In this document: piece by piece, positions 9,319-18,225 of the stretch
Numbering within the stretch: the stretch's first letter is position 1
How the letters are laid out: each line of letters opens with the position of its first letter
Notes under the pieces: generated by a model
Told to the model about the DNA's origin: nothing
Databases searched by the model: none
What the model saw: only the letters and a program-made list of their open reading frames with translations
Program-made: the position numbers and the translations under genes
Assembly (NCBI GenBank): GCA_016710785.1
Contig: JADJUE010000013.1
Span: 76,737-140,736, forward strand
Direction: 5' to 3'
Length of the DNA: 64,000 bases
Source: Candidatus Epilinea brevis
GTDB lineage: Bacteria; Chloroflexota; Anaerolineae; Epilineales; Epilineaceae

Positions 9319-11388
9319 ATGCAATATGTTCTCGGAACGCTGGTATTGGTCGTGGCTATCTACTTCCTCTTGGGGTCCATCACCGGCATCCGCCTGATCC
9401 CCAACAACCGGGTGGGCATCGTGGAGAAGCGCTTCAGCGGGCGCGGCTCCTTGAAGCAGGGTTTCATCGCCCAGGCCGGGGAGGCCGGTTTCCAACCGCA
9501 ATTGCTGCGTGGCGGCCTGCACTTCCTGATGCCGGTGCAATACCGGGTGCACACCACATCGCTCGTGACCATTCCGCAGGGCAAGATGGGCTATGTCTTT
9601 GCCCGTGACGGCCAGCAGCTCCAGCCCGGCCAGGTGCTGGCCAGCAATGCTCAGGTGGTGGACTTCCAGGATGCCGGCGCCTTCTTGCGCGGCGGCGGGC
9701 AGCGCGGACCGCAGCGGCAGGTGCTGCGCGAGGGCACCTACGCCATCAACCTGGCTCAGTTCGTGGTCATCACCGAGGACGAGGTCTTCGCGATGCCGCT
9801 GTCCGCGGAAGATAAGGCCATGATCAACGAGATGGCCACGGTCATCGAGCAGCGCGACGGATTCAGGCCGGTGGTGATCAAGGATGCTGACGATTCAATG
9901 GGTGTCGTGACCGTTCACGACGGGCCTTCGCTGCCCCCCGGCGAGATCATTGCGCCCACCGTCGGTGAGGACCGGGAGCATTCGGACACATTCCACAACA
10001 GTTTTCAGGACGCCGACCGCTTTCTGGCCGCCGGCGGCATGCGCGGTCGCCAGCTGCAGGTGCTGGTGGAAGGCAGCTACTTCATCAATCGCCTCTTTGC
10101 CACGGTGGAGATGGTCCCCAAGACGGTGATCGAGGTGGGCTACGCTGGGGTGGTGGTGTCTTACACCGGCCAATCCGGCCAGGACATCTCCGGTGAGACC
10201 TACCGGCACGGCGAGCTGGTGTCACCCGGTTTCCGGGGCGTCTGGAGCGAGCCGCTCCTACCGGGGAAGTACGCCTTCAATACCTACGCCGGCAAGGTCG
10301 TGAGCGTGCCCACCACGAACATCATCCTGAAATGGAGCCGCTCAGAGTCCGGCGTGCACCGCTACGACGAGAACCTGGCCGAGGTGAGCCTGATCACCAA
10401 GGACGCTTTCGAGCCCAACCTGCCTCTATCGGTCGTCATCCACATCGACTACCGCGAGGCGCCTCTGGTGATCCAGCGTTTCGGGGACATCAAGCGCCTG
10501 GTGGAGCAGACCCTGGACCCGATGGTCAGCGCCTACTTCAAGAACATCGGCCAGACGCGGACGCTCATCCAGCTCATCCAGGACCGTTCGGTCATCCAGA
10601 TGCAGTCCTCGGAGGAGATGAAGAGCAAGTTTGCGCATTACAACCTGCACCTGGAAGAGGTGCTGATCGGCACGCCCACCTCTTCGCCGGGTGACAACAA
10701 GATCGAGGTCATCCTCACCCAGCTGCGCAACCGCCAGATCGCCGAGGAGCAGGTGGAGACCTACCAGCGGCAGGAGAAGGCAGCGGTTCAGGAACGGATG
10801 CTGCGCGAGGCCGAGTCCCGTGCTCGCCAACAGCAACTGCTGACGGAATCCGAACTCAACATCACCGTGTTGACCAATCAGGGCAAGGCGGACTACCAGC
10901 GCGCCTTGCAGCAGGCCGCGCAGATCCGTGCTCTCGCCGAGGCGGAGGCGGAGAAGTCCGCGCGCATCGGCATCGCCCAGGCCTTGGCCATCGAGGAACA
11001 GGTCAGGGCTTACGGCGGGCCGCAGTTCCAGGTGGCACGAGAAGTGATGTCGCGCTTCGCCGACGCCATCCAGCATTCGAAGGTCGATGTGGTGCCCAAG
11101 ATCCTGATCGGCGCTTCTGCCGGTGCTGGAGCGCAGGGCGGCGGCACGGGCTCGGTGATCGAGGCCCTGCTCACCCTGCTGCTCTCGGAGCGGATGGGGG
11201 TGTCGTTGGGTGGCGATCTCCCGCGCAGCCCGGAGGTGGATGTCATGCGCGATCGGCTTCGCGCAGCCCTGGCGGCAGCGCCGGCTGCTCCGGACACGGA
11301 GAGATCCCAGATCTCTACCGTAGTCCCGCCGACTGCGCCGTCGTCTCCTGCGGATTCTTCAGACGACGCGAGTCCGCCCACGGTATGA
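9319..11388 (+). CDS. SPFH/band-7 (flotillin-like) membrane protein
   Basis: The 689-aa protein begins with a membrane anchor (YVLGTLVLVVAIYFLLGSI), then RLIPNNRVGIVEKRFS, typical of an SPFH/band-7 domain. The SPFH core continues to about residue 450. A long charged coiled-coil follows (RNRQIAEEQVETYQRQEKAA and beyond), and the C-terminus is low-complexity Ala/Pro/Ser. Flotillin-like proteins oligomerise at membranes and organise microdomains or protease complexes. It follows lon after 130 nt in the same direction, which suggests membrane stress or proteolysis, but no NfeD partner gene is present. Confidence 0.85.
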   Translation: MQYVLGTLVLVVAIYFLLGSITGIRLIPNNRVGIVEKRFSGRGSLKQGFIAQAGEAGFQPQLLRGGLHFLMPVQYRVHTTSLVTIPQGKMGYVFARDGQQLQPGQVLASNAQVVDFQDAGAFLRGGGQRGPQRQVLREGTYAINLAQFVVITEDEVFAMPLSAEDKAMINEMATVIEQRDGFRPVVIKDADDSMGVVTVHDGPSLPPGEIIAPTVGEDREHSDTFHNSFQDADRFLAAGGMRGRQLQVLVEGSYFINRLFATVEMVPKTVIEVGYAGVVVSYTGQSGQDISGETYRHGELVSPGFRGVWSEPLLPGKYAFNTYAGKVVSVPTTNIILKWSRSESGVHRYDENLAEVSLITKDAFEPNLPLSVVIHIDYREAPLVIQRFGDIKRLVEQTLDPMVSAYFKNIGQTRTLIQLIQDRSVIQMQSSEEMKSKFAHYNLHLEEVLIGTPTSSPGDNKIEVILTQLRNRQIAEEQVETYQRQEKAAVQERMLREAESRARQQQLLTESELNITVLTNQGKADYQRALQQAAQIRALAEAEAEKSARIGIAQALAIEEQVRAYGGPQFQVAREVMSRFADAIQHSKVDVVPKILIGASAGAGAQGGGTGSVIEALLTLLLSERMGVSLGGDLPRSPEVDVMRDRLRAALAAAPAAPDTERSQISTVVPPTAPSSPADSSDDASPPTV

Positions 11389-11413
11389 GCGCTTATCAGT
11401 AGGAGAATGCAAG

Positions 11414-11442
11414 GGCGGGGTGGCCCGAGAGGGCGCCCCGCC
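11414..11442. terminator. GC-rich hairpin between convergent genes
   Basis: GGCGGGG (11414-11420) pairs with CCCCGCC (11436-11442), and an inner GCCC/GGGC pair closes a GAGA loop. It sits between the convergent ends of the SPFH and phosphofructokinase genes. No T-run follows on either strand, so intrinsic termination is uncertain. Confidence 0.45.
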
Positions 11443-11491
11443 GTAGCTCCCCGGCCGACCTCCCCAGGTCTGTTCGACCGACCGGAAGCGA

Positions 11492-12460
11492 TCAATCCCG
11501 CAAGGTCTGGGCAATGAGCAGCAACTCAGCGTCAAGGTCTTTCTGCCGGCTTCCCACCTGCTCCAAGGTCAGTGCGCGAAGGCGTCCCTCGTGCGAGCCC
11601 AGGAGCACACCGTGTTCGCCATGCGCCAGGCAAGCCACTGCGGCGGCGCCGAGTCGCGTCCCAAGCATGCGGTCGGCGTAAGTCGGGGTGCCACCACGCT
11701 GCACATGGCCAAGGATGGTCAAGCGAACCCGAGGGGCATTGTCATCCAGTTGTGCTTCCGCAAAGGCCCTGGCGAGGCCCGCGGCGCCGCCACGCCAACC
11801 TTCGGCTACCACGCCCACCGCATACCCTTTGCGGTCGAAGGCATCACGCAATTCGACCATGAGGTCCAGCTCGTCGCTGTCTGTTTCTGGAATGGCGATG
11901 ATCTCGGCCCCTCCGGCGATGCCGGCGTTCAGGGCTAGATAGCCGCAGTCCCGTCCCATCACCTCAACCAGGAAGATGCGCCCGTGGGAGCTGGCGGTGC
12001 TCCGGATGCGGTCGAGCGACTCCAGCACCACATTCAGGGCCGTGTCCACGCCGAGGCTGACGTCGACCCCCCAAAGGTCGTTGTCGATGGTCGATGCCAG
12101 ACCGACCACCGGGAACCCCAAGCGGCTGAGAGCCAGCGAGCCCCGCTGACTTCCATTGCCACCCACCACCACGAGGCCGTCGATGTTCCGCTGCGCCAAC
12201 TGCTGGAGCGCTGCTTCCTGACCGACCGCGCCGCTGAACTCTGGTGCTCGAGCCGAGCGCAACATCGTGCCGCCCAGCTGCATGATGCCGCCGACCGCGC
12301 GGCTGTCCAAGGGCTGGAAGTCACCTGCCATCAAGCCACGGAAGCCCTCGAGAACGCCAACAACGTCCCAGTTGCGCTGGCTGCCCGCGCGCACCACGGC
12401 CCGAATGGCCGCATTCATACCCGGGGCGTCGCCGCCGCTGGTCAGGATGGCGATGCGCAT
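11492..12460 (-). CDS. pfkA: 6-phosphofructokinase
   Basis: This 322-aa glycolytic enzyme phosphorylates fructose 6-phosphate. The nucleotide loop ILTSGGDAPGMNAAIR is at the N-terminus, the catalytic motif is TIDND, and the substrate motif is VEVMGRDCGYLAL. Two family positions differ from E. coli PfkA: GGDGS reads GGNGS (the Mg-binding Asp becomes Asn), and PGTIDND reads ASTIDND. The Gly after that Asn is retained, which favours ATP over pyrophosphate. The start is two bases after the stop of the TP-rich protein of ECF cassette 2, so it is probably transcribed with that cassette. Confidence 0.9.
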   Translation of the reverse strand: MRIAILTSGGDAPGMNAAIRAVVRAGSQRNWDVVGVLEGFRGLMAGDFQPLDSRAVGGIMQLGGTMLRSARAPEFSGAVGQEAALQQLAQRNIDGLVVVGGNGSQRGSLALSRLGFPVVGLASTIDNDLWGVDVSLGVDTALNVVLESLDRIRSTASSHGRIFLVEVMGRDCGYLALNAGIAGGAEIIAIPETDSDELDLMVELRDAFDRKGYAVGVVAEGWRGGAAGLARAFAEAQLDDNAPRVRLTILGHVQRGGTPTYADRMLGTRLGAAAVACLAHGEHGVLLGSHEGRLRALTLEQVGSRQKDLDAELLLIAQTLRD

Positions 12461-12462
12461 CG

Positions 12463-13344
12463 CTAACGCCTGCCGGGGGGCATGCGTCCCGGATCGACCA
12501 CCCTGGTGGGCTCCTCGGTTGGCTTGATTTCGGGTGTCTCGGATACATCCCGCCCGGGTGTCGGCGTCCTGGTAGACTCGCGCTGTTCGGTGGGCTTGAA
12601 CGTCGGACTCGCGGGTGGACTCGTGGGAGGCAGGTCGGTTTTGGACGGCACGATGACGGGTGTGTCAGTCGGGACGGCCGTCTGGGTTACCGGTGGCGGC
12701 GTTTCCGAGTGACGAACAGTTGCTGTGGCTCTGGCTGTTGGGTCTTCCTGGTCCGGAGCGGCGGGTTGAGGCGGGAGCATGGTCGAGGTAGGCGTCATCG
12801 TGGCGCTGCGTGTCACGGCCCGATGCTGCGGTAACGCTGTGCCGAGCGTCGAGCGGGCCGAGGCCGCCGCGCCAGCTGTGGCGCTGGGCGTGTGGGTCGC
12901 GCTGGCGGAAACGCTGGCGATCGCCGTCGCGGCAGGTCGAATGGCAGTTGCGCCGACTGTCGGCATCGAAGGAGCCACAGAGGTTCCGGACTCTTCCCTG
13001 ACCGCCAGCCAAACCAAGATGGCGAGCGCGGCCAACGCCGCAAGGACCACGGCCGCGCGGGTCCGGCCGGGCGGCGCGACGGCAGGCTTAGGTGCCGGAC
13101 CTGGAGATTCCGCCGATGGCTCGGGTCGCCTGGGTCCGCCGGGTTCCAGAGCCAGGCGAGCCGCCAGCCGTTCGGCCAAGCCGAGTGGCGCGGGCAAAGC
13201 CTGCAGCCGTCTGACATGCCCGGCGGTAGCCAAGAGGTCGGCAAGCTCGCCCTGAACGGGCGATGCAGGAGCGCCCCCCCCTGAATCGGAGGCCAGCGCC
13301 ACTTCCAGAGCCCGAGCGAAGTCCCGGTCGGAGGCGTCGCTCAT
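12463..13344 (-). CDS. Putative membrane-anchored anti-sigma factor with a Thr/Pro-rich outer domain
   Basis: This 293-aa protein has a cytoplasmic part of about 95 residues, one membrane span (RAAVVLAALAALAILVWLAV, about residues 96-115) and an extracytoplasmic region made almost only of Thr, Pro, Ser and Ala with Arg-rich patches. The start ATG overlaps the TGA of the ECF sigma gene (ATGA). Position and topology suggest an anti-sigma factor; no known anti-sigma motif is seen. The low-complexity outer part resembles cell-wall-spanning linkers of the phylum. It is followed within two bases by pfkA. Confidence 0.55.
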   Translation of the reverse strand: MSDASDRDFARALEVALASDSGGGAPASPVQGELADLLATAGHVRRLQALPAPLGLAERLAARLALEPGGPRRPEPSAESPGPAPKPAVAPPGRTRAAVVLAALAALAILVWLAVREESGTSVAPSMPTVGATAIRPAATAIASVSASATHTPSATAGAAASARSTLGTALPQHRAVTRSATMTPTSTMLPPQPAAPDQEDPTARATATVRHSETPPPVTQTAVPTDTPVIVPSKTDLPPTSPPASPTFKPTEQRESTRTPTPGRDVSETPEIKPTEEPTRVVDPGRMPPGRR

Positions 13345-13913
13345 CGGTGCGCCGTTCCGCGCTGCTCGTTTGCCGAAAGCTGCCGTCTGAGGGCAGCCAG
13401 ACCATGATGTTGCAGGTTGTGCACGGCGTTCTCCGAACGGTCCAGAATCCCTCCCGTCTCGGCGGCGCTGAGGCCGACAATGAACCGAAGGGTGACCACC
13501 TGCCGCTGAAGGGCGGTCAGGCTTTCCATGGCTGTCATCACTTCCTGGCTGAGAAGAAGCTGCTCCGCAGTAGCCCGCGGGTCCCCTTCAAGCGAAACCG
13601 CCGTATCCACAGGTTCACGGTCGACTGGAGGCGCTGGGCGCCGTGCCTGATCGCGCCAGTGATTTCGCACGCGATTCTGCGCGATACGCAACAACCAGAC
13701 CCGGAAGCGGTCCGGATCGCGCAACTCGCCGAGTGATCGGTGGGCTTGCAGAAACACCTCTTGGCAGATGTCCTCGGCCAGCTCTCGCTGCCGAACCTGG
13801 AACAGGACGGCTCGATAGACCAGCGCAAGGTGTCCGCGGTAGAGCTGCGCAAAGGCGGCGTGGTCTCCGCGGCCGGCGGCCTCGACGACCGCAGCGTCCG
13901 TGGACTCAGTCAT
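13341..13913 (-). CDS. ECF-type RNA polymerase sigma factor (cassette 2)
   Basis: At 190 aa this is the normal ECF length. Region 2 is AFAQLYRGHLALVYRAVLFQ to RVWLLRIAQNRVRNHWR. Region 4 is LQRQVVTLRFIVGLSAAETG followed by SENAVHNLQHHGLAALRRQL. The first residues (MTESTDAAVVEAAGRGDHAA) are typical of the family start, so ATG 13913 is credible. It forms an overlapping pair with the TP-rich membrane protein, and pfkA follows. What it senses is unknown. Confidence 0.9.
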   Translation of the reverse strand: MTESTDAAVVEAAGRGDHAAFAQLYRGHLALVYRAVLFQVRQRELAEDICQEVFLQAHRSLGELRDPDRFRVWLLRIAQNRVRNHWRDQARRPAPPVDREPVDTAVSLEGDPRATAEQLLLSQEVMTAMESLTALQRQVVTLRFIVGLSAAETGGILDRSENAVHNLQHHGLAALRRQLSANEQRGTAHR

Positions 13914-14275
13914 GAGTCGACCAATCCGCCACTACGTATCCCGTGCTCCATACAACCGACACCGGAAGCATCCATGTCCATAGACTCTGGCAAGAGGTTG
14001 ACGTCGGCACACTCGACCCACCGCCGGTCGTAGCGGCCGCAGGCTTGGATCAGATCCAGGAAGAACCTGGCAGGCATGGCGAAGAGCCCCTTATGCTGGC
14101 GCCGCTCCGGCCGACCCGGTCAATCGGCCGGCCGGTCGGCAACGACCTGCATTGTGCGCTGACCGAATCTCACTTGTCAAACCGATGGCCACGACGCCAC
14201 AACCCCTTCGGCCGAAGCTGAATGCCGGACGACGAGCCTGGCGAAGGGGAATCCGCGCACCCGTCGCGAGTCGCC
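13914..14275. other. Non-coding region upstream of ECF cassette 2
   Basis: These 362 bases separate the stop of the Lon-like protease from the start of the ECF sigma gene, both leftward. They probably hold the cassette promoter. The only structure seen is an inverted repeat CCCCTTCG (14203-14210) with CGAAGGGG (14242-14249), a possible transcription-end hairpin for the protease gene without a T-run. No credible gene or RNA is visible. Confidence 0.4.
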
Positions 14276-16720
14276 CTACGACGCAAGTACGTCGGAGGTA
14301 GACAGTTGCAGCCGTCGCTCCACGAGCTTGCGCAGACGGAGTTCGACCGCTCCGTTGACCGTCCCCGCCGGGTACTGTCCGTCAGCCTGTCGTTCGCCCG
14401 CAGGGTGTCCGGTCAGCAAGGCCATCGCCTCGTCTACCGTGGCGATTGGGAATAAGTAGAAGCGTCTTGCCTGAATGGCCTCCAAGACGTCGTCGCTCAA
14501 CATCAGCTGCTGGACGTTGGCGAGGGGCAGAAGGACCCCCTGAGTCCCGGTCAGTCCGTTCTGCCGGCAGACCCTGAAGAAGCCTTCTACCTTCTCGTTG
14601 ATACCGCCGATTGGCTGGACCCTCCCCATTTGGTCCAGGGCCCCGGTGACAGCCAGGTCTTGCCGCAAGGGCATCTCGGTCAAGGCCGACAGCAGAGCCG
14701 CCAATTCGGCTGTAGAAGCGCTATCTCCATCGACAAGCGCATAGGACTGCTCGAAGGTAATGCTCGCCGCGATGCTGAAGGGTTCGCCCGAGAGGTAGCG
14801 TCCGCGCAGGAACCCCTCCAAGATACGGACACCCTTGCTGTGAAAGGCGCCGCTGAGGGCCACCTCGCCCTCGATGTCCGAGACCAGACCAGTGCCCAGG
14901 CCAACCACCGCGGTGATCCTGGAGGGCATCCCGAAACTGAACTCCCCCCGAGTCAGAACAGTCAGCCCATTCACCTGACCAACCGCCATCCCCTCCGTGA
15001 AACAGGTCAAAAGGCCGTAGTCGACGGCTTCCAGCATGCGCTGCCGCGAAAGGTCGGAACGGGACTCTCGCTGGTGCAAGGCCTGGTTGACATCGCCTGC
15101 GGCGATCGTTGCACGACCGGACTTTCCCGCCCAATAATCCGCCTCGTGCATCACGTTCGTCAGATCGAGGAAGTGGTTCGAGAGCCGCGCTCCGTTGTCA
15201 GCATCGCGGGCGCTGTACTCGATCAACCGCGCCACGGCGGGCGCGTCCAAGTGCCGAATGTTCTCGTTGCGGCAGGTGTTGGCGACGAAGCGTGCCAGAA
15301 GCAACTCGGATTCCGGCGTTCGGTCCATACTCGCCGCGAATTCAGCACTGACCTTGAACAGCTCGGCCAGGTCGTTGTCGGCCTGATGGAGAGCAAAGTA
15401 CAGACTGGTGGAGCCGGTCAGAATGACCTTGCAGCCCAGGGTCATGGGCTGGGGATCCAGGCTGATCGCCGTGATGGGATTCTGGTCCGAGTTCGGAGGC
15501 TCGATTCGCACCTCCTGATGCCGCAGAGCCCGCTTCAGAGCGTCCCAGGCGTAGGGCTGGGCTAGCAGGTCTTCAGCCTCCAGGACGAGGTAGCCGCCGT
15601 TGGCGCGGTGCAAGGCCCCGGGCTTGATGAGCGTGTGGTCGGTCATGGCTGAACCGCCCCGTTGCTCATACTCGATCCGTCCAACCAGGTTGGCCAGGGT
15701 GGGCAAGCGCTCGAAATGCACTGGCGCCCCGGTGGTCCCGGCATGATCCACGAGCACGTTCGCGGCCCAGCGCCGCAGCCGAATGTCCGACCTGCGACGC
15801 ACGCGAGCCCGCGCGGCCGAATCAAGGCCGGCGACCGACGAGCCTTCGCTTTCATCGCCATCGCCGTTCGGAGGCCGGAGCAGCTCCAAGTGGTCCAGAA
15901 TGTCGTCTCTGACCTTGCTGAGGTAAGTCATGACGTCCGGCAACTCTGCGAAGTCATCGTCGAGTTCGGCAATCCGGTGGTTCACCTCTTTGGCCGCGAT
16001 ATCCCGATCCAGGGTCGCATTCGCGTCGGCCGCCTCACGCTCCAGCAGGCGCTGCGACCGGGTGGCGGTCTCCAGCACCGCCTCGGCGCGCTGCAAGGCG
16101 TCTCGCAACCGCACACGATCAGGCTCAGGCAAGGCGGCGAAGGCCTCCCGCGTCATCGGCCCGTCAACCGAGAGTGGCGCAACGGTCAGCCCTTCCGGTG
16201 TCTGCAGGAGCCCGATGCCGTCTGTGGCGACAGTGGTTCGCACCGTTTCGAAGAGGTCTTGACTGCGACTCTCGAATGTATGAATCAGGTCTTGACGGCG
16301 GTTGGCGGCCGCATCGGTCTCGAAGGCCGCGGGTAGGGCGATGAGCAGCTCTTCAACCACGCGATTGAGTTCGGCGCTCAGCTCCGCGCCCCTCCCCGCC
16401 GGTAGGCGGAGGAATCGCGGACGATAGGGTTCCTCGAAATTGAAGATGTAACACAGATCATCCGCAGCGGGTCGCAATGAGGCCACCTGGTTGAGGAAGA
16501 GCCGCAAGGTGGTGGACTTGCCAGAACCGCCCGGACCGTGGGCGAAGATGTGGTAGCCGCGACGATCGATCTCCACCCCGAAGCGAACCGCCTCCACTGC
16601 CCTGGGCTGACCGATGATTTCCACCAACGGCTCGAGTTCCGCTGTGCTTGCGAACCCGAGGGTCTCAGGGTTGCAGCGGCGGATGCCGCTGTCCGGCGGC
16701 AACGGTCGAGGCACGGTCAT
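14276..16720 (-). CDS. Lon-like ATP-dependent protease (AAA_32 type)
   Basis: This 814-aa relative of Lon lacks the LON N-terminal domain. Walker A is HGPGGSGKSTT (62-71). A long helical insertion follows (about residues 130-300). The C-terminal Lon protease domain carries the dyad S667 in VDGDSAS and K710 in GGINEKVEG, 43 residues apart as in Lon. The motif EVALSGAFHSKGVRILEGFL is typical of this subfamily, whose substrates are poorly known. The window therefore encodes two Lon-class proteases. It is a single leftward gene, 68 bases downstream of the transglycosylase stop. Confidence 0.92.
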   Translation of the reverse strand: MTVPRPLPPDSGIRRCNPETLGFASTAELEPLVEIIGQPRAVEAVRFGVEIDRRGYHIFAHGPGGSGKSTTLRLFLNQVASLRPAADDLCYIFNFEEPYRPRFLRLPAGRGAELSAELNRVVEELLIALPAAFETDAAANRRQDLIHTFESRSQDLFETVRTTVATDGIGLLQTPEGLTVAPLSVDGPMTREAFAALPEPDRVRLRDALQRAEAVLETATRSQRLLEREAADANATLDRDIAAKEVNHRIAELDDDFAELPDVMTYLSKVRDDILDHLELLRPPNGDGDESEGSSVAGLDSAARARVRRRSDIRLRRWAANVLVDHAGTTGAPVHFERLPTLANLVGRIEYEQRGGSAMTDHTLIKPGALHRANGGYLVLEAEDLLAQPYAWDALKRALRHQEVRIEPPNSDQNPITAISLDPQPMTLGCKVILTGSTSLYFALHQADNDLAELFKVSAEFAASMDRTPESELLLARFVANTCRNENIRHLDAPAVARLIEYSARDADNGARLSNHFLDLTNVMHEADYWAGKSGRATIAAGDVNQALHQRESRSDLSRQRMLEAVDYGLLTCFTEGMAVGQVNGLTVLTRGEFSFGMPSRITAVVGLGTGLVSDIEGEVALSGAFHSKGVRILEGFLRGRYLSGEPFSIAASITFEQSYALVDGDSASTAELAALLSALTEMPLRQDLAVTGALDQMGRVQPIGGINEKVEGFFRVCRQNGLTGTQGVLLPLANVQQLMLSDDVLEAIQARRFYLFPIATVDEAMALLTGHPAGERQADGQYPAGTVNGAVELRLRKLVERRLQLSTSDVLAS

Positions 16721-16788
16721 CGCTGGCTCCGATGGGTAGGTGGTGAATCCCCATTATAGCCAACGCGCTCCGGCACCTGGGCGACCGA

Positions 16789-17961
16789 CTACCTACCAGC
16801 CGCTAGCCGCCGTTCAGCGTTCTGCACCAGACGCTGACCGCCGGCCGACCACCAGCGACTGAAGGTGCTCGACTCATCGGAGCGTCGATCACGCCACATC
16901 CCTCCCACCCAGTCCACGTAATGAGCCGTTTCGGCGGGCAGAGACCGCTTTCCGGCGAGCATCGCGAGGACGGTTCCGGGTCCGCCGTTGTAGGCCGCCG
17001 CGGCCAGTTCGACCGACCTCTGCCAATCTGGGTCCGCGCTTTGGCCGAAGCGGCCCAGTTGTTGCGCGATGTATGCGGTGCCTAACTCGACATTGGTCAA
17101 TGGGTCGGTCAGCCGGCTGAGGTTGAAGGCGCTCATTCCCAGCTGCTGGGCGACTTCCGTCGCCGTAGCAGGCATCAGTTGCATCAGCCCGGTGGCACCC
17201 GCTGAGCTGCGTGCCTCTGGGTCGCCACCGGACTCCACCAGGATGATGATGGCCACAAGTTCAGGATCCACTTTGTGCCTGGCTGCAATCCGGGCGACAT
17301 CTGGCCACCAGCGCTGAACGGACTGCGGCAGCCATGCGATATCTGGCGACGAGGAACGGCTGGAGGACGTCAGGGCGAGGCTGTCAACAGAGGACTCGCT
17401 CGTCGCTACGATCGTCTCGCCACCGCTGTACGAGGCTGCGGACTGAGGCTGTGACCAACGCTCCGGACGAAGGTCTGCACTATCCAGAAGGGCTGGCTCG
17501 CCGGCAGTGAGCCGTATGGCATCGGCGGTAACGAAACCGTAGCGGTAGCCGTCGGAATCGACGATCCGAACCCAGTTGAGGGCATGCAGGCCGAGCCCGG
17601 AAGCCACGCGCAACTGTCCGCCTATCTCGACCGACGCGCCCGACGGGATCTCCTGACTGGCCACCACCGCCCCCGGAGCGTCGTAAAGGGGGACGGCGCG
17701 TTCGGTCGAACCCAGGGCTTGCACGCTGAAAGGCATGGGGGGCGCTAGAGGAGGAGCGCTGGCTACTGCTTCTACAGCGTCGGTGGTTGTAGCGGCCAGG
17801 TTCTGCGGCAGGGCGGCCGCACCGAGCATCACGAGACCCAGAACCAGGAGCCCCACTGAGGTGACGGATCCACCGCGGACCGAGCGGGGCAAGGATGCTG
17901 GTGAGCGGTAGTTGCTGTGGCCGGAGCCATGGGGGGCGTAACTGCTGACATGGGCGGTCAT
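16789..17961 (-). CDS. Exported lytic transglycosylase (SLT) with an SH3-like domain
   Basis: The 390-aa protein has an N-terminal membrane or signal segment (VGLLVLGLVMLGAAALPQNL) and an SH3-like region (AVPLYDAPGAVVASQEIPSG to GFVTADAIRL). A Ser-rich linker follows, then a C-terminal SLT domain. The catalytic Glu is E243 in ILVESGGDP, followed by SSAGATGLMQLMP and AAYNGGPGTV. It would cleave peptidoglycan outside the membrane. The start ATG 17961 lies 93 bases from a pair of LexA-like palindromes (18054-18088), so transcription may be damage-inducible. Several SOS-induced septation inhibitors in other bacteria are wall-binding or wall-cutting proteins. Confidence 0.9.
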   Translation of the reverse strand: MTAHVSSYAPHGSGHSNYRSPASLPRSVRGGSVTSVGLLVLGLVMLGAAALPQNLAATTTDAVEAVASAPPLAPPMPFSVQALGSTERAVPLYDAPGAVVASQEIPSGASVEIGGQLRVASGLGLHALNWVRIVDSDGYRYGFVTADAIRLTAGEPALLDSADLRPERWSQPQSAASYSGGETIVATSESSVDSLALTSSSRSSSPDIAWLPQSVQRWWPDVARIAARHKVDPELVAIIILVESGGDPEARSSAGATGLMQLMPATATEVAQQLGMSAFNLSRLTDPLTNVELGTAYIAQQLGRFGQSADPDWQRSVELAAAAYNGGPGTVLAMLAGKRSLPAETAHYVDWVGGMWRDRRSDESSTFSRWWSAGGQRLVQNAERRLAAGR

Positions 17962-18053
17962 GGTCGGACTCCTGACTCATTGATTCCGTTGCCCTTGGAA
18001 CAGGCTACGGATGCGGCCGCGCCCTCGTGAAGCCGTGGTGGCGAAGTCGCTTA

Positions 18054-18088
18054 GAACAGATGTTCACATTCTATAAGAACAACTGTTC
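18054..18088. promoter_or_regulatory. Two LexA-like (SOS) boxes, 23 bp apart
   Basis: GAACAGATGTTC (18054-18065) and GAACAACTGTTC (18077-18088) both match GAAC-N4-GTTC, the LexA core known from Gram-positive bacteria and proposed for green non-sulfur bacteria. Two perfect sites within 35 bases are very unlikely by chance in GC-rich DNA. They lie upstream of the leftward transglycosylase gene. On that strand TATAGA between the boxes could be a -10 element. A rightward gene starting here is not credible. Confidence 0.7.
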
Positions 18089-18157
18089 GGAGTCAAGTCC
18101 GTTGACGACAGTACATACCCGAACGAGACGGCACCCGATACCAGGCGCAGTGAAGGC

Positions 18158-18197
18158 AAAAAAAGGACCCCGCCCAGGCGTCAACAGGGCGGGGTCC
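18158..18197 (-). terminator. Intrinsic terminator of the HiPIP gene
   Basis: A perfect 11-bp stem GGACCCCGCCC (18165-18175) / GGGCGGGGTCC (18187-18197) has an 11-nt loop. On the leftward strand it is followed by seven T residues (A-run 18158-18164). It begins 28 bases after the HiPIP stop codon and separates that gene from the LexA-box promoter region. Confidence 0.9.
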
Positions 18198-18225
18198 TCG
18201 GAAGCCTGCGTCGCCGCAGGCCCGA

